Source: an uncultured beta proteobacterium
GTDB taxonomy: Bacteria > Pseudomonadota > Gammaproteobacteria > Burkholderiales > Rhodocyclaceae
NCBI GenBank assembly: GCA_903930395.1
Contig: CAIYYE010000636.1
Location: forward strand, 1-5,262
Reading direction: 5' to 3'
DNA: 5,262 nucleotides
How positions within the stretch are numbered: the stretch's first letter is position 1; each line of letters begins with the position of its first letter. The translations under genes were made by a program, and so were the position numbers. Positions 1 to 5,262 of the stretch are shown one piece after another. The notes under the pieces are model-generated. The model was not told the DNA's origin. It ran no database searches and saw only the letters and a list, made by a program, of their open reading frames with translations.

Positions 1-1
1 G

Positions 2-580
2 CCCTTCACGCTGGTCGGTGCGACGACGCGGGCCGGCATGCTGACCAATCCGCTGCGCGACCGCTTCGGCATCGTCGCCCGGCTTGAGTTCTATACGGCC
101 GAAGAACTGACCAGCATCGTCACTCGTTCGGCTTCGCTGCTCAATGCGCCGATTGATCCCGAAGGCGCTTTCGAAATCGCCAAGCGTTCGCGCGGTACGC
201 CGCGCATTGCCAATCGCCTGCTCCGCCGTGTGCGCGACTACGCCGAGGTCAAGGCCGATGGCAACATCACGCGCCAGGTGGCGGATGCCGCGCTGGTCAT
301 GCTCGACGTCGATTCGGCCGGACTCGACATCATGGACCGCAAGCTGCTCTCGGCGGTGATCGACAAGTTCGGCGGCGGCCCGGTTGGCGTCGATAACCTG
401 GCTGCAGCCATCGGCGAGGCGCGCGACACCATCGAGGATGTGCTCGAGCCCTACCTGATCCAGCAGGGCTATCTGCAACGCACCTTGCGCGGTCGTATAG
501 CGACGCCGGCGGTCTATCGCCACCTCGGTCTGGCCGAGCCGGCCAGCGCCGTCGTCCGCGATTTACTGAGCGAAGGCTAA
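2..580 (+). CDS. ruvB: Holliday junction branch migration ATPase RuvB, 3' part (5' end outside window)
   Basis: RuvB is the hexameric AAA+ motor that, with RuvA, drives branch migration of Holliday junctions in recombinational repair. The frame is open from base 2 and gives 192 residues, aligning with E. coli RuvB from about residue 154 to the end; the Walker A and B motifs lie upstream of the window. Seen here are the sensor-1 region GATTRAG (fragment residues 6-12), PLRDRFG (17-23) whose second Arg matches the E. coli arginine finger R174, and [14 protein letters not shown] (from about 63) with the sensor-2 Arg. The C-terminal winged-helix domain follows, with [19 protein letters not shown] and [19 protein letters not shown] short divergent tail after HLGL is normal for the family. 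All key residues of this half are present and the gene ends intact at TAA. An ATG at base 38 is internal, not the start. Next comes a 99-nt gap, then ybgC. Confidence 0.97.
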   Translation, partial: PFTLVGATTRAGMLTNPLRDRFGIVARLEFYTAEELTSIVTRSASLLNAPIDPEGAFEIAKRSRGTPRIANRLLRRVRDYAEVKADGNITRQVADAALVMLDVDSAGLDIMDRKLLSAVIDKFGGGPVGVDNLAAAIGEARDTIEDVLEPYLIQQGYLQRTLRGRIATPAVYRHLGLAEPASAVVRDLLSEG

Positions 581-642
581 AGGGCTGGCAGCCTGTCGGC
601 AACGCTCGGCAAAATGCGACTATCGTTCTGGAAACAGATCGT

Positions 643-648
643 TACAAT
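643..648 (+). promoter_or_regulatory. Candidate -10 hexamer TACAAT for the tol-pal cluster
   Basis: TACAAT differs from the sigma70 consensus TATAAT at one position and lies 31 nt before the ybgC ATG, in the AT-richer part of the only sizeable gap. A transcript would start near 655. No good -35 element sits 16-18 bp upstream: the bases there are around CTATCG/TATCGT (620-626). The call therefore rests on the -10 and on context alone. Confidence 0.35.
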
Positions 649-656
649 ACATTGTT

Positions 657-678
657 GCGGCGCAAGGTAAAATGCCGC
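657..678 (+). promoter_or_regulatory. Small hairpin with the ybgC ribosome-binding sequence in its loop
   Basis: GCGGC (657-661) and GCCGC (674-678) are perfectly complementary and enclose a 12-nt loop that contains AAGGT (664-668), the only Shine-Dalgarno-like sequence before the ATG at 680. A transcript starting near 655 would carry the whole stem. With only 5 bp and a long loop, it is a weak structure and may have no role. Confidence 0.25.
668..673 (+). promoter_or_regulatory. Alternative -10-like hexamer TAAAAT close to the ybgC start
   Basis: TAAAAT ends only 6 nt before the ybgC ATG. If it is a working -10, transcription would begin at or next to the start codon and give a leaderless mRNA. 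The -35 position (about 645-650, CAATAC) is poor, and the same bases also overlap the 3' side of the weak ribosome-binding sequence AAGGT, so this may be chance. Confidence 0.2.
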
Positions 679-679
679 G

Positions 680-1102
680 ATGAAATACGAGCCGAAACCC
701 AATGCCTTCTCGATTCCTGTCCGCGTTTATTACGAGGATACGGATGCCGGCGGCGTCGTTTATTACGCCAATTACCTCAAATTCTTCGAGCGTTGCCGCA
801 CCGAGTGGATGCGCTTTGCCGGCCACGACCAGTCGGCCCTCGCGGCCGAAGCCGGCATCGGTTTCGTGGCGCGCAAGGCCAGTTGCGAATACCTCAAGCC
901 GGCCCGCCTCGACGATGAACTGACAGTCGGCCTCGAAGTCGAGAAACTGACTCGTGTCCGCGTTGTCTTCCGCCAGCACGTTCGCCGCGGCGACGTCGAA
1001 CTGGTCACCGGCACGGTCGAAATTGCCTGCGTCAACATGGCTACCATGACGCCCTCCGCCATCCCCGATTTCCTGCACAGCAAACTGGAAGCGCTTAAAT
1101 GA
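680..1102 (+). CDS. ybgC: Acyl-CoA thioesterase YbgC, Tol-Pal associated
   Basis: This 140-residue hotdog-fold protein belongs to the 4-hydroxybenzoyl-CoA thioesterase-like family. Characterised YbgC proteins hydrolyse acyl-CoA thioesters in the cytoplasm, and E. coli YbgC has been linked to acyl carrier protein and phospholipid enzymes; its purpose within the tol cluster is unsettled. The N-terminal block [25 protein letters not shown] (residues 14-38) carries the signature in which D22 matches the catalytic Asp18 of E. coli/Haemophilus Ybg[14 protein letters not shown] (about 74-86) is the second conserved block. Length is typical (E. coli 134). The start is fixed by an in-frame TAA at 668-670, only three codons upstream of the ATG; the ribosome-binding sequence AAGGT is weak and 11 nt away. 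The TGA stop overlaps the tolQ ATG (ATGA), which implies translational coupling. Confidence 0.96.
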   Translation: MKYEPKPNAFSIPVRVYYEDTDAGGVVYYANYLKFFERCRTEWMRFAGHDQSALAAEAGIGFVARKASCEYLKPARLDDELTVGLEVEKLTRVRVVFRQHVRRGDVELVTGTVEIACVNMATMTPSAIPDFLHSKLEALK

Positions 1103-1776
1103 ACGTCACCCAGGATCTTTCCATCCTCCACCTCATCCTCCAGGCCAGCGCGGTCGTTCAGGCCGTCATGGCCCTGCTCGCCGGCGTTTCGTTCATGTCC
1201 TGGTACTACATTTTCATGAAGTGGTTTGCCGTCAAGCAGGCGCGTGCCAAGACCGAAACCTTCGAGCGCGACTTCTGGTCCGGTGGCGACCTCAACAACC
1301 TTTTCAACAGCGCCGTCAATGACCGCCACCATGCCGGATCGATGGAGCGCATCTTCGAGTCCGGCTTCCGCGAATTCACCAAGCTGCGCGGCCAGAAGAA
1401 TCTCGAATCCAAGGATTTCGTCGACGGCTCGCGCCGCGCCATGCGCGCCACCTACCAGCGCGAAATGGATTCGCTCGAATCGCATCTTGCCTTCCTCGCC
1501 TCGGTTGGCTCGGTCAGTCCCTACATCGGCCTGTTCGGTACGGTCTGGGGCATCATGCATGCCTTCCGCGGCCTCTCCAACGTCGGCCAGGCAACGCTCG
1601 CCTCGGTCGCTCCGGGCATTGCCGAAGCGCTGGTCGCCACCGCCATCGGCCTGTTCGCTGCGATTCCCGCCGTGCTCGCCTATAACCGCTTTTCGCATGA
1701 TATCGATCGTCTCGCCACGCGTTACGAGTCGTTCATGGAGGAGTTCTCCAACATCCTGCAACGGCAGACCCGTTAA
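1099..1776 (+). CDS. tolQ: Tol-Pal proton-channel subunit TolQ
   Basis: TolQ is the polytopic inner-membrane subunit (MotA/TolQ/ExbB family) that, with TolR, uses the proton motive force to energise TolA. The 225 residues show three membrane segments at about 17-40, 128-153 and 168-195. The large cytoplasmic loop between the first two contains the family pattern of charged helices ([24 protein letters not shown]). The two signature blocks are [20 protein letters not shown] (137-156) and [20 protein letters not shown] (171-190). Within them T148 and T181 match the E. coli channel-lining T145 and T178. Length is nearly that of E. coli TolQ (230). The start is fixed by an in-frame TAA at 1096-1098, immediately before the ATG, and by a good Shine-Dalgarno sequence GGAAG (1087-1091) 7 nt upstream, inside the end of ybgC. 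Ends in TAA three bases before tolR. Confidence 0.98.
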   Translation: MNVTQDLSILHLILQASAVVQAVMALLAGVSFMSWYYIFMKWFAVKQARAKTETFERDFWSGGDLNNLFNSAVNDRHHAGSMERIFESGFREFTKLRGQKNLESKDFVDGSRRAMRATYQREMDSLESHLAFLASVGSVSPYIGLFGTVWGIMHAFRGLSNVGQATLASVAPGIAEALVATAIGLFAAIPAVLAYNRFSHDIDRLATRYESFMEEFSNILQRQTR

Positions 1777-1779
1777 GCC

Positions 1780-2187
1780 ATGCGCCAGCGTCGTCTGAAA
1801 AGCGAAATCAACGTCGTTCCCTACATCGACGTCATGCTCGTCCTGCTTGTCATCTTCATGGTGGCGACGCCGATGATGACGACCGGCTCGGTCGATCTGC
1901 CTGCTTCCGGCACGGCGCCGCAAAAACCGGACAAATACATCAAGGTGCAGATCAAGGATGACGGCAGCCTGTCACTGTTCAGCATCAAGGGTGATGAAAC
2001 CAAGCTCAAGGGCATCAAGGATCTCAAGGCCCAGCTGACGGCGCTGAACGAGGCGGACAAAAATACCCCGATCATGATCGCCGGCGCCAAGGATACCCAG
2101 TACAAGAACGTTATCGAAGTGCTCGACGAAGCCAAACGCGCCGGCTTCCAGAGGGTTGGCCTGGAAACTGCGAGCGCCAGCAAATAA
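1780..2187 (+). CDS. tolR: Tol-Pal proton-channel subunit TolR
   Basis: TolR (ExbD/TolR family) is a single-pass inner-membrane protein that pairs with TolQ in the proton channel; its periplasmic domain contacts peptidoglycan. The 135 residues begin with a short basic cytoplasmic tail (MRQRRLKSE), six residues shorter before the key Asp than in E. coli. A membrane helix follows at about 12-34 with PYIDVMLVLLVIFMV, where D17 matches the essential proton-carrying D23 of E. coli. The periplasmic domain (about 36-135) includes VDLP and the conserved end IMIAGAKDTQYKNVIEVLDEAKRAGFQRVGL. The start lies 3 nt after the tolQ stop in the same reading frame, without a clear Shine-Dalgarno sequence, so translation probably relies on ribosomes finishing tolQ. 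The related ExbD is excluded by the tolQ-tolA neighbours. Confidence 0.97.
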   Translation: MRQRRLKSEINVVPYIDVMLVLLVIFMVATPMMTTGSVDLPASGTAPQKPDKYIKVQIKDDGSLSLFSIKGDETKLKGIKDLKAQLTALNEADKNTPIMIAGAKDTQYKNVIEVLDEAKRAGFQRVGLETASASK

Positions 2188-2970
2188 GTGGACATGAGCC
2201 TCGATAAACCCGAAGAGCCCGGAAAGAAGTACGCGCTGGCGTTCACCATCCTGGTGCACGTGGCGCTGCTTGCTTTCCTGTTTTTCGGGGTGCAGTGGAA
2301 ACGCAGCAAGCCGGAGGTCATGGAAGTCGAGTTGTGGTCGCCGCGCCCGATGCCGGCCCAGGTTGTGCCAGCGCCTCCGCCGCCGCCCGAAGTGAAGCCG
2401 GAACCGAAGCCGCTGCCCAAGGTCGAGCCGAAGCCTGAGCCGGTGCTCAAGAAGCCGGAAATCGTCGTCAAGGAAGAAAAGAAGAAGCCGGAACCGAAAA
2501 AGCCCGAGCCCGAGCCACCGAAGCCCGAGCCGAAAAAGCCGGAACCCAAGCCGGAGGTCAAACCCCCGCCCAAGTTCGATTTTGGCAAGGAACTGGCCCA
2601 GGAAACGGCCAATCTGAAACCGCGCCCGAATACCCAGCAGCTGAACAATGCGGCCGCGGCGGAGGCCGAACAGCGGGCTTCTTCGAACAAGCGCGGCTTG
2701 GCCGATTACGCCAGCAAGATTCGCGGCAAGGTGCGCGGCAATATTGTTCTGCCGCCCGCCATTCAGGGCAACCCGGAGGCCATCTTCGAGGTCAGCCAGT
2801 TGCCGACCGGCGAAGTGCTCGACGTCAAGCTCAAACGCTCGAGTGGCAATCCGGCACTGGATACCGCCATCGAGCGCGCCATCCGCAAATCCTCCCCGCT
2901 GCCCAAGCCGGACGACCCGTCGCAATTCTCGCGGGAGCTGAAAATCAATTACAAGCCCTTAGAAGAGTAA
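2188..2970 (+). CDS. tolA: Periplasm-spanning energy transducer TolA with proline-rich spacer
   Basis: TolA is anchored in the inner membrane, is energised by TolQR, and reaches across the periplasm to TolB and Pal. Three parts are visible: a membrane anchor at about 15-37 with His24 in LVHVALLAF, matching the conserved TolA/TonB transmembrane His (E. coli H22); a low-complexity Pro/Lys/Glu spacer (about 61-128, many KPEP/KPxP units); and a C-terminal TolA_C/TonB-like domain (about 170-260) with IRGKVRGNIVLPPAIQGNPEAIFEV, LPTGEVLDVKLKRSSGNPALDTAIERAI and SSPLPKP. The protein (260 aa) is shorter than E. coli TolA (421), whose spacer is Ala-rich and helical. No cysteine is present, so the C-terminal domain cannot form a disulfide. 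The start is uncertain: GTG at 2188 directly abuts the tolR TAA, while ATG at 2194 is two codons later; neither has a good Shine-Dalgarno sequence. Gene order separates it from TonB. Confidence 0.94.
   Translation: MDMSLDKPEEPGKKYALAFTILVHVALLAFLFFGVQWKRSKPEVMEVELWSPRPMPAQVVPAPPPPPEVKPEPKPLPKVEPKPEPVLKKPEIVVKEEKKKPEPKKPEPEPPKPEPKKPEPKPEVKPPPKFDFGKELAQETANLKPRPNTQQLNNAAAAEAEQRASSNKRGLADYASKIRGKVRGNIVLPPAIQGNPEAIFEVSQLPTGEVLDVKLKRSSGNPALDTAIERAIRKSSPLPKPDDPSQFSRELKINYKPLEE
2398..2571 (+). repeat. Low-complexity repeats encoding the TolA KPEP-type spacer
   Basis: The DNA is built from imperfect 6- to 12-base units of the type CCG-AAG-CCC-GAG and variants, translating to alternating Lys-Pro and Glu-Pro with short Lys-rich inserts (residues about 71-128 of TolA). 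The repeats are degenerate in codon choice, which points to selection on the protein rather than recent slippage. They also create long G/F/S-rich open frames on the opposite strand that are not genes. Confidence 0.8.
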
Positions 2971-2986
2971 AATCGCGCGAAACTTT

Positions 2987-4273
2987 ATGAAAATGAACGA
3001 CATGTCCCGAATTTCCCGCCGTATTTTTCTGGCGTTTTCCCTGCTGGCAGCAGGCTTGGCCCAGGCCCAGCTGTCGATCGAGATCACCGGTGCCGGCGCC
3101 AACCGGATTCCGGTGACGATAGTCGACTTTCCCGGTGACCCGACTGCTTCCCGCGTCATCACCTCGACGGTGCGCGCCGATCTCGAACGCAGCGGCCTGT
3201 TCAAGCTGATTGATCACAGCAATCTGGCCTTCGACGAAAATGCCCCGATCAATCACGCCGACTGGAAGGCACGGGGAGCTGACGGGCTGGCTGCCGGCAG
3301 TATCTCGCGGAGCGCAGATGGTCGGATGGAAGCACGTTTCCGCCTTTACGACACGCAAAAGGGCGTATCGCTGGGCGGCGCAGCCTACGTTACCAACAGT
3401 ACCCAGTTGCGGGCGGCCGGTCACCGCATCGCCGATTACATCTACGAAAAATTGACCGGCGAAAAGGGTGTCTTCTCGACGCGCATCGCCTATGTCGTCA
3501 AGGCGCGCGGCCAGTTCCTGCTGCAGATCGCCGATTCGGACGGCCAGAATGCCGCGACGGCGCTGACTTCGACCGAACCGATCATCTCCCCGGTCTGGTC
3601 GCCGGATGGCGGTCGTCTCGCCTATGTCTCCTTTGAAAAGAAGAAGCCGGTCATCTACGTTCATAGCCTGGCTTCCGGCCAGCGTCACATCGTCGCCAAC
3701 TTCAAGGGCTCCAATTCAGCTCCAGGCTGGTCGCCGGATGGCCGCAAGCTGGCGGTCGTGCTCTCAAAGGACGGCTTCTCACAGCTCTACTCGGTCAATG
3801 CCGACGGCAGCGGCCTGCAGCGCCTGACCCAATCGTCGGGCATCGACACCGAGCCGCGCTACTCGGCCGACGGCGGTACGATCTATTTCACCTCCGACCG
3901 CGGCGGCAGCCCGCAGGTTTACCAGATGGCGGCCAGTGGCGGCGACGTTCGTCGGGTCACTTTCGAAGGGAGCTACAACGTCTCGCCGCGCCCCTCGCCG
4001 GACGGCAAGAGTCTCGCTTTCATCAGCCGCCGCGAAGGCCGCTTCCAACTCGCCGTCATGGACCTGGCCAGCCGCCAGGTACAGGTGGTGAGCGATTCCT
4101 ACAAGGACGAATCTCCCAGCTTCGCCCCCAACAGCCGCATGATCCTGATCGCCACAGAAGTCGGCGGGCGCGGCGTACTATCGGCTGTCTCCAGCGATGG
4201 CAGGATCAAACAACGCCTCACGGTCGCGGCCGGCGATGTCCGCGAACCGGCCTGGGGCCCGTACTTCCAATAA
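2987..4273 (+). CDS. tolB: Tol-Pal periplasmic beta-propeller protein TolB
   Basis: TolB is a periplasmic protein that binds Pal through its beta-propeller and TolA through its N-terminus. The product is 428 residues from the first ATG, close to E. coli TolB (430). A Sec signal peptide (RISRRIFLAFSLLAAGLAQA) ends at AQA, residues 25-27, so the mature protein would begin QLSIEI. The N-terminal alpha/beta domain spans about 28-160 (IPVTIVDFPGD, DLERSGLFKLID). The propeller follows, with repeated WSPDG-type blade motifs at about 204-208, 248-252, 292-296 and 336-340, a degenerate one (FAPNS) near 379-383, and the usual closing PAWGPYFQ. Three in-frame ATGs (2987, 2993, 3002) all retain the signal peptide. 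None has a convincing Shine-Dalgarno sequence, and 3002 (MSRISRR) gives the most typical signal peptide. The gap to tolA is 16 nt, to pal 25 nt. Confidence 0.97.
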   Translation: MKMNDMSRISRRIFLAFSLLAAGLAQAQLSIEITGAGANRIPVTIVDFPGDPTASRVITSTVRADLERSGLFKLIDHSNLAFDENAPINHADWKARGADGLAAGSISRSADGRMEARFRLYDTQKGVSLGGAAYVTNSTQLRAAGHRIADYIYEKLTGEKGVFSTRIAYVVKARGQFLLQIADSDGQNAATALTSTEPIISPVWSPDGGRLAYVSFEKKKPVIYVHSLASGQRHIVANFKGSNSAPGWSPDGRKLAVVLSKDGFSQLYSVNADGSGLQRLTQSSGIDTEPRYSADGGTIYFTSDRGGSPQVYQMAASGGDVRRVTFEGSYNVSPRPSPDGKSLAFISRREGRFQLAVMDLASRQVQVVSDSYKDESPSFAPNSRMILIATEVGGRGVLSAVSSDGRIKQRLTVAAGDVREPAWGPYFQ

Positions 4274-4287
4274 TCCTCGAATCCTCT

Positions 4288-4293
4288 CGGAGA
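4288..4293 (+). promoter_or_regulatory. Strong Shine-Dalgarno site of pal
   Basis: CGGAGA (core GGAG at 4289-4292) lies 6 nt before the ATG at 4299. It is the clearest ribosome-binding site in the cluster, and it decides the pal start over in-frame ATGs further upstream inside tolB. A strong site fits the high abundance of Pal compared with the motor subunits, which is known in E. coli. Confidence 0.75.
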
Positions 4294-4298
4294 ACTTC

Positions 4299-4844
4299 AT
4301 GAAAAAACTACTTATCCCCGCCCTCCTCTCGGCCCTGCTCGTCGGCTGTTCCACCACCCCCCTGCCGGAAGACGCAAACGGCGCCCCGGTCGAATCGCGC
4401 AGCGGTTCGTCCACCGGTGTTGCCCCGGTCACGGCCGGCGGTCTGGACGCCAGCGGCCTGCCGCGTGAACTGACCGACCCGAAGAGCAAGCTGGCCCAGC
4501 GCAGCATCTACTTCGACCTCGACAGCTACGAAGTCAAGGGCGAGTACAAGGATCTGGTTGCCTCCCATGCCAAGTACCTGGTCGCCAACAAGGGCTTCAA
4601 GGTCCTGCTCCAGGGCAACACCGACGAGCGCGGCAGCCGCGAATACAACCTGTCGCTTGGCCAGAAGCGTGCTGAAGCCGTCAAGCGTTCGCTGACCCTG
4701 CTCGGCGTTCAGGAAGCCCAGATCGAATCGGTCAGCCTCGGCGAAGAAAAGCCGAAGAACGCCGGCCATGACGAAGCGGCCTGGTCCGAAAACCGTCGTG
4801 CCGACATCCTGTACCGGGCTGCCGACGGTCGCGGCGAGTTCTAA
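4299..4844 (+). CDS. pal: Peptidoglycan-associated outer-membrane lipoprotein Pal
   Basis: Pal is an outer-membrane lipoprotein that binds peptidoglycan and TolB; Tol moves it to the division site. The 181 residues begin with a lipoprotein signal peptide, MKKLLIPALLSALLVGC, with lipobox LVGC and the lipidated Cys at 17. Ser at +2 predicts outer-membrane sorting by Lol. Residues 18-60 form a Gly/Ser/Pro/Ala-rich flexible linker. An OmpA-like domain spans about 67-175: SIYFDLDSYEV (69-79), LLQGNTDERGSREYNLSLGQKRAEAV (103-128) and HDEAAWSENRRADILY (157-172). D109, R124 and the NRR at 165-167 sit at positions that contact peptidoglycan in this family. Length is near E. coli Pal (173). The start is chosen on the lipobox and the GGAG site 6 nt upstream; longer forms starting inside tolB would bury the signal peptide. 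TAA is 2 nt before cpoB. Confidence 0.98.
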   Translation: MKKLLIPALLSALLVGCSTTPLPEDANGAPVESRSGSSTGVAPVTAGGLDASGLPRELTDPKSKLAQRSIYFDLDSYEVKGEYKDLVASHAKYLVANKGFKVLLQGNTDERGSREYNLSLGQKRAEAVKRSLTLLGVQEAQIESVSLGEEKPKNAGHDEAAWSENRRADILYRAADGRGEF

Positions 4845-4846
4845 GC

Positions 4847-5262
4847 ATGCGCCCGGTTCGAATCGCCCTTTTTGTCGCCGCCCTGGGTGCCGCTCAGGCC
4901 CAGGCTGGCGTCTTTGACGATGCCGAAGCGCGTCGCCAGGTTGCCGATCTGAAGGTCAAGACCGAAGCGCGATTCGACCAGCAGGCCAAGGGCCAACTGG
5001 ATCTGGCCGGCCAGATCCAGCATCAGGCCGACGAGATTTCCCGCCTGCGCGGCCAGATCGAAACGCTCGGTTACGAGCTGGAGACGGCCAAGAAGCGCCA
5101 GCAGGATTTTTACCTCGACCTCGATACCCGTTTGCGCAAGTTCGAGACGGCAGCGACAGCCAATGCCGCGCCCTCCCCGGAAAACACGACCCCGGCCAAG
5201 CCGGCCAGCGATCCGGCCAGGGAAGGGCTCGACTACGAAGCCGCCTTGAATCTCTTCAAAGC
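4847..5262 (+). CDS. cpoB: Cell division coordinator CpoB (YbgF), 5' part (3' end outside window)
   Basis: CpoB is a periplasmic TPR protein that, in E. coli, links Tol to PBP1B and septal peptidoglycan synthesis. The frame is open from ATG 4847 to the edge (138 codons plus 2 bases). A Sec signal peptide, MRPVRIALFVAALGAAQAQA, is predicted to be cut after residue 20, giving a mature start of GVFDDAEARR. A coiled-coil-forming segment follows (about 27-100), with the family block DEISRLRGQIETLGYELETAKKRQQDF (62-88). Then comes an Ala/Pro/Thr linker (about 101-124) and LDYEAALNLFK (128-138), the first helix of the TPR domain, which continues outside the window. The N-terminal half is complete and intact. 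The start lies 2 nt after the pal stop; GGCGAG at 4833-4838, inside pal, is a weak possible ribosome-binding site. Length cannot be judged because of the edge. Confidence 0.93.
   Translation, partial: MRPVRIALFVAALGAAQAQAGVFDDAEARRQVADLKVKTEARFDQQAKGQLDLAGQIQHQADEISRLRGQIETLGYELETAKKRQQDFYLDLDTRLRKFETAATANAAPSPENTTPAKPASDPAREGLDYEAALNLFK

Larger units (their letters stand above)
581..679. other. ruvB-ybgC intergenic region
   Basis: This is the only gap in the window long enough to hold a promoter, and it is visibly more AT-rich in its second half than the flanking genes. It contains -10-like hexamers at 643-648 and 668-673, a 6-bp direct repeat ATCGTT at 622-627 and 638-643 (16-bp period), a small UCUG-GAAA-CAGA hairpin at 627-638, and a stem around the ybgC ribosome-binding region at 657-678. 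A short inverted repeat after the ruvB stop (583-593, GGCT/AGCC) has no T-tract, so ruvB transcription may read into the tol genes. Confidence 0.6.

Noticed and set aside
581..600. Possible intrinsic terminator after ruvB
   Set aside because: The GGCT/AGCC stem (583-593) is only 4 bp with a 3-nt loop and is not followed by a T-tract.
652..918. Overlapping + strand open frame covering most of ybgC
   Set aside because: The product is Arg-rich with no recognisable domain, while the 680 frame matches YbgC along its whole length.
772..1923. Long antisense open frame of 383 codons across ybgC, tolQ and tolR
   Set aside because: It runs opposite three confidently identified genes, its product is Asp/Gly/Glu/Arg-rich without a recognisable domain, and such frames are common opposite GC-rich coding DNA.
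1821..2925. Two large antisense open frames opposite tolR and tolA, rich in Gly, Phe, Leu and Ser
   Set aside because: Their composition is the complement of the KPEP codons of TolA. They have no recognisable family or start context and are shadows of the repeat.
4271..4290. Tandem ATCCTC (4273-4278 and 4281-4286) between tolB and pal
   Set aside because: Two short copies only, in a 25-nt gap. They look like chance next to the Shine-Dalgarno site, with no further structure.
4197..4298. N-terminal extension of pal starting inside tolB
   Set aside because: It would place 34 residues before the lipoprotein signal peptide. The ATG at 4299 has a GGAG site 6 nt upstream and an ideal lipobox.
1..5262. 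Search for a mobile element, CRISPR array, tRNA/rRNA gene or undescribed accessory system
   Set aside because: Nearly every base is accounted for by conserved housekeeping genes in a known order. No terminal inverted repeats, spaced repeats or RNA gene hallmarks were seen.

Overview
The window is a chromosomal segment of a GC-rich Gram-negative bacterium. It holds the end of ruvB followed by a complete Tol-Pal cluster: ruvB (3' part), ybgC, tolQ, tolR, tolA, tolB, pal, cpoB (5' part). All genes are on the + strand. The protein sequences and the gene order fit a betaproteobacterium, most likely of the Rhodocyclales (Dechloromonas/Azonexus-like). That placement is an inference from general resemblance; no database was searched.

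Layout: positions 2-580 encode the C-terminal 192 residues of the Holliday-junction motor RuvB. Positions 581-679 are the only sizeable intergenic gap. It carries weak promoter-like hexamers and a small hairpin in front of ybgC. From 680 on, the genes are packed tightly. ybgC and tolQ overlap by 4 nt, tolQ and tolR are 3 nt apart, tolR and tolA are directly adjacent (or 6 nt apart if tolA starts at the later ATG), tolA and tolB are 16 nt apart, tolB and pal 25 nt, and pal and cpoB 2 nt. No convincing terminator is visible inside the cluster, so ybgC-cpoB is probably one transcription unit that continues past the right edge.

How the genes work together (established for the family): TolQ and TolR form the inner-membrane proton-driven motor. 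It energises TolA, which spans the periplasm and contacts the TolB-Pal pair. Pal is an outer-membrane lipoprotein that binds peptidoglycan. The machine draws the outer membrane in at the division septum and keeps the envelope intact. CpoB links Tol to septal peptidoglycan synthesis. YbgC is an acyl-CoA thioesterase that is co-encoded but is not part of the motor. The ruvB neighbour is a conserved genomic partner, as in Pseudomonas, with a separate role in recombination.

No new system, mobile element, CRISPR array or RNA gene was found. The points worth a second look are modest: a TonB-like proline-rich TolA spacer, tolQ-tolR-tolA lying in a single reading frame separated only by UAA stops, ambiguous tolA and tolB starts, and the arrangement of the ybgC 5' region.
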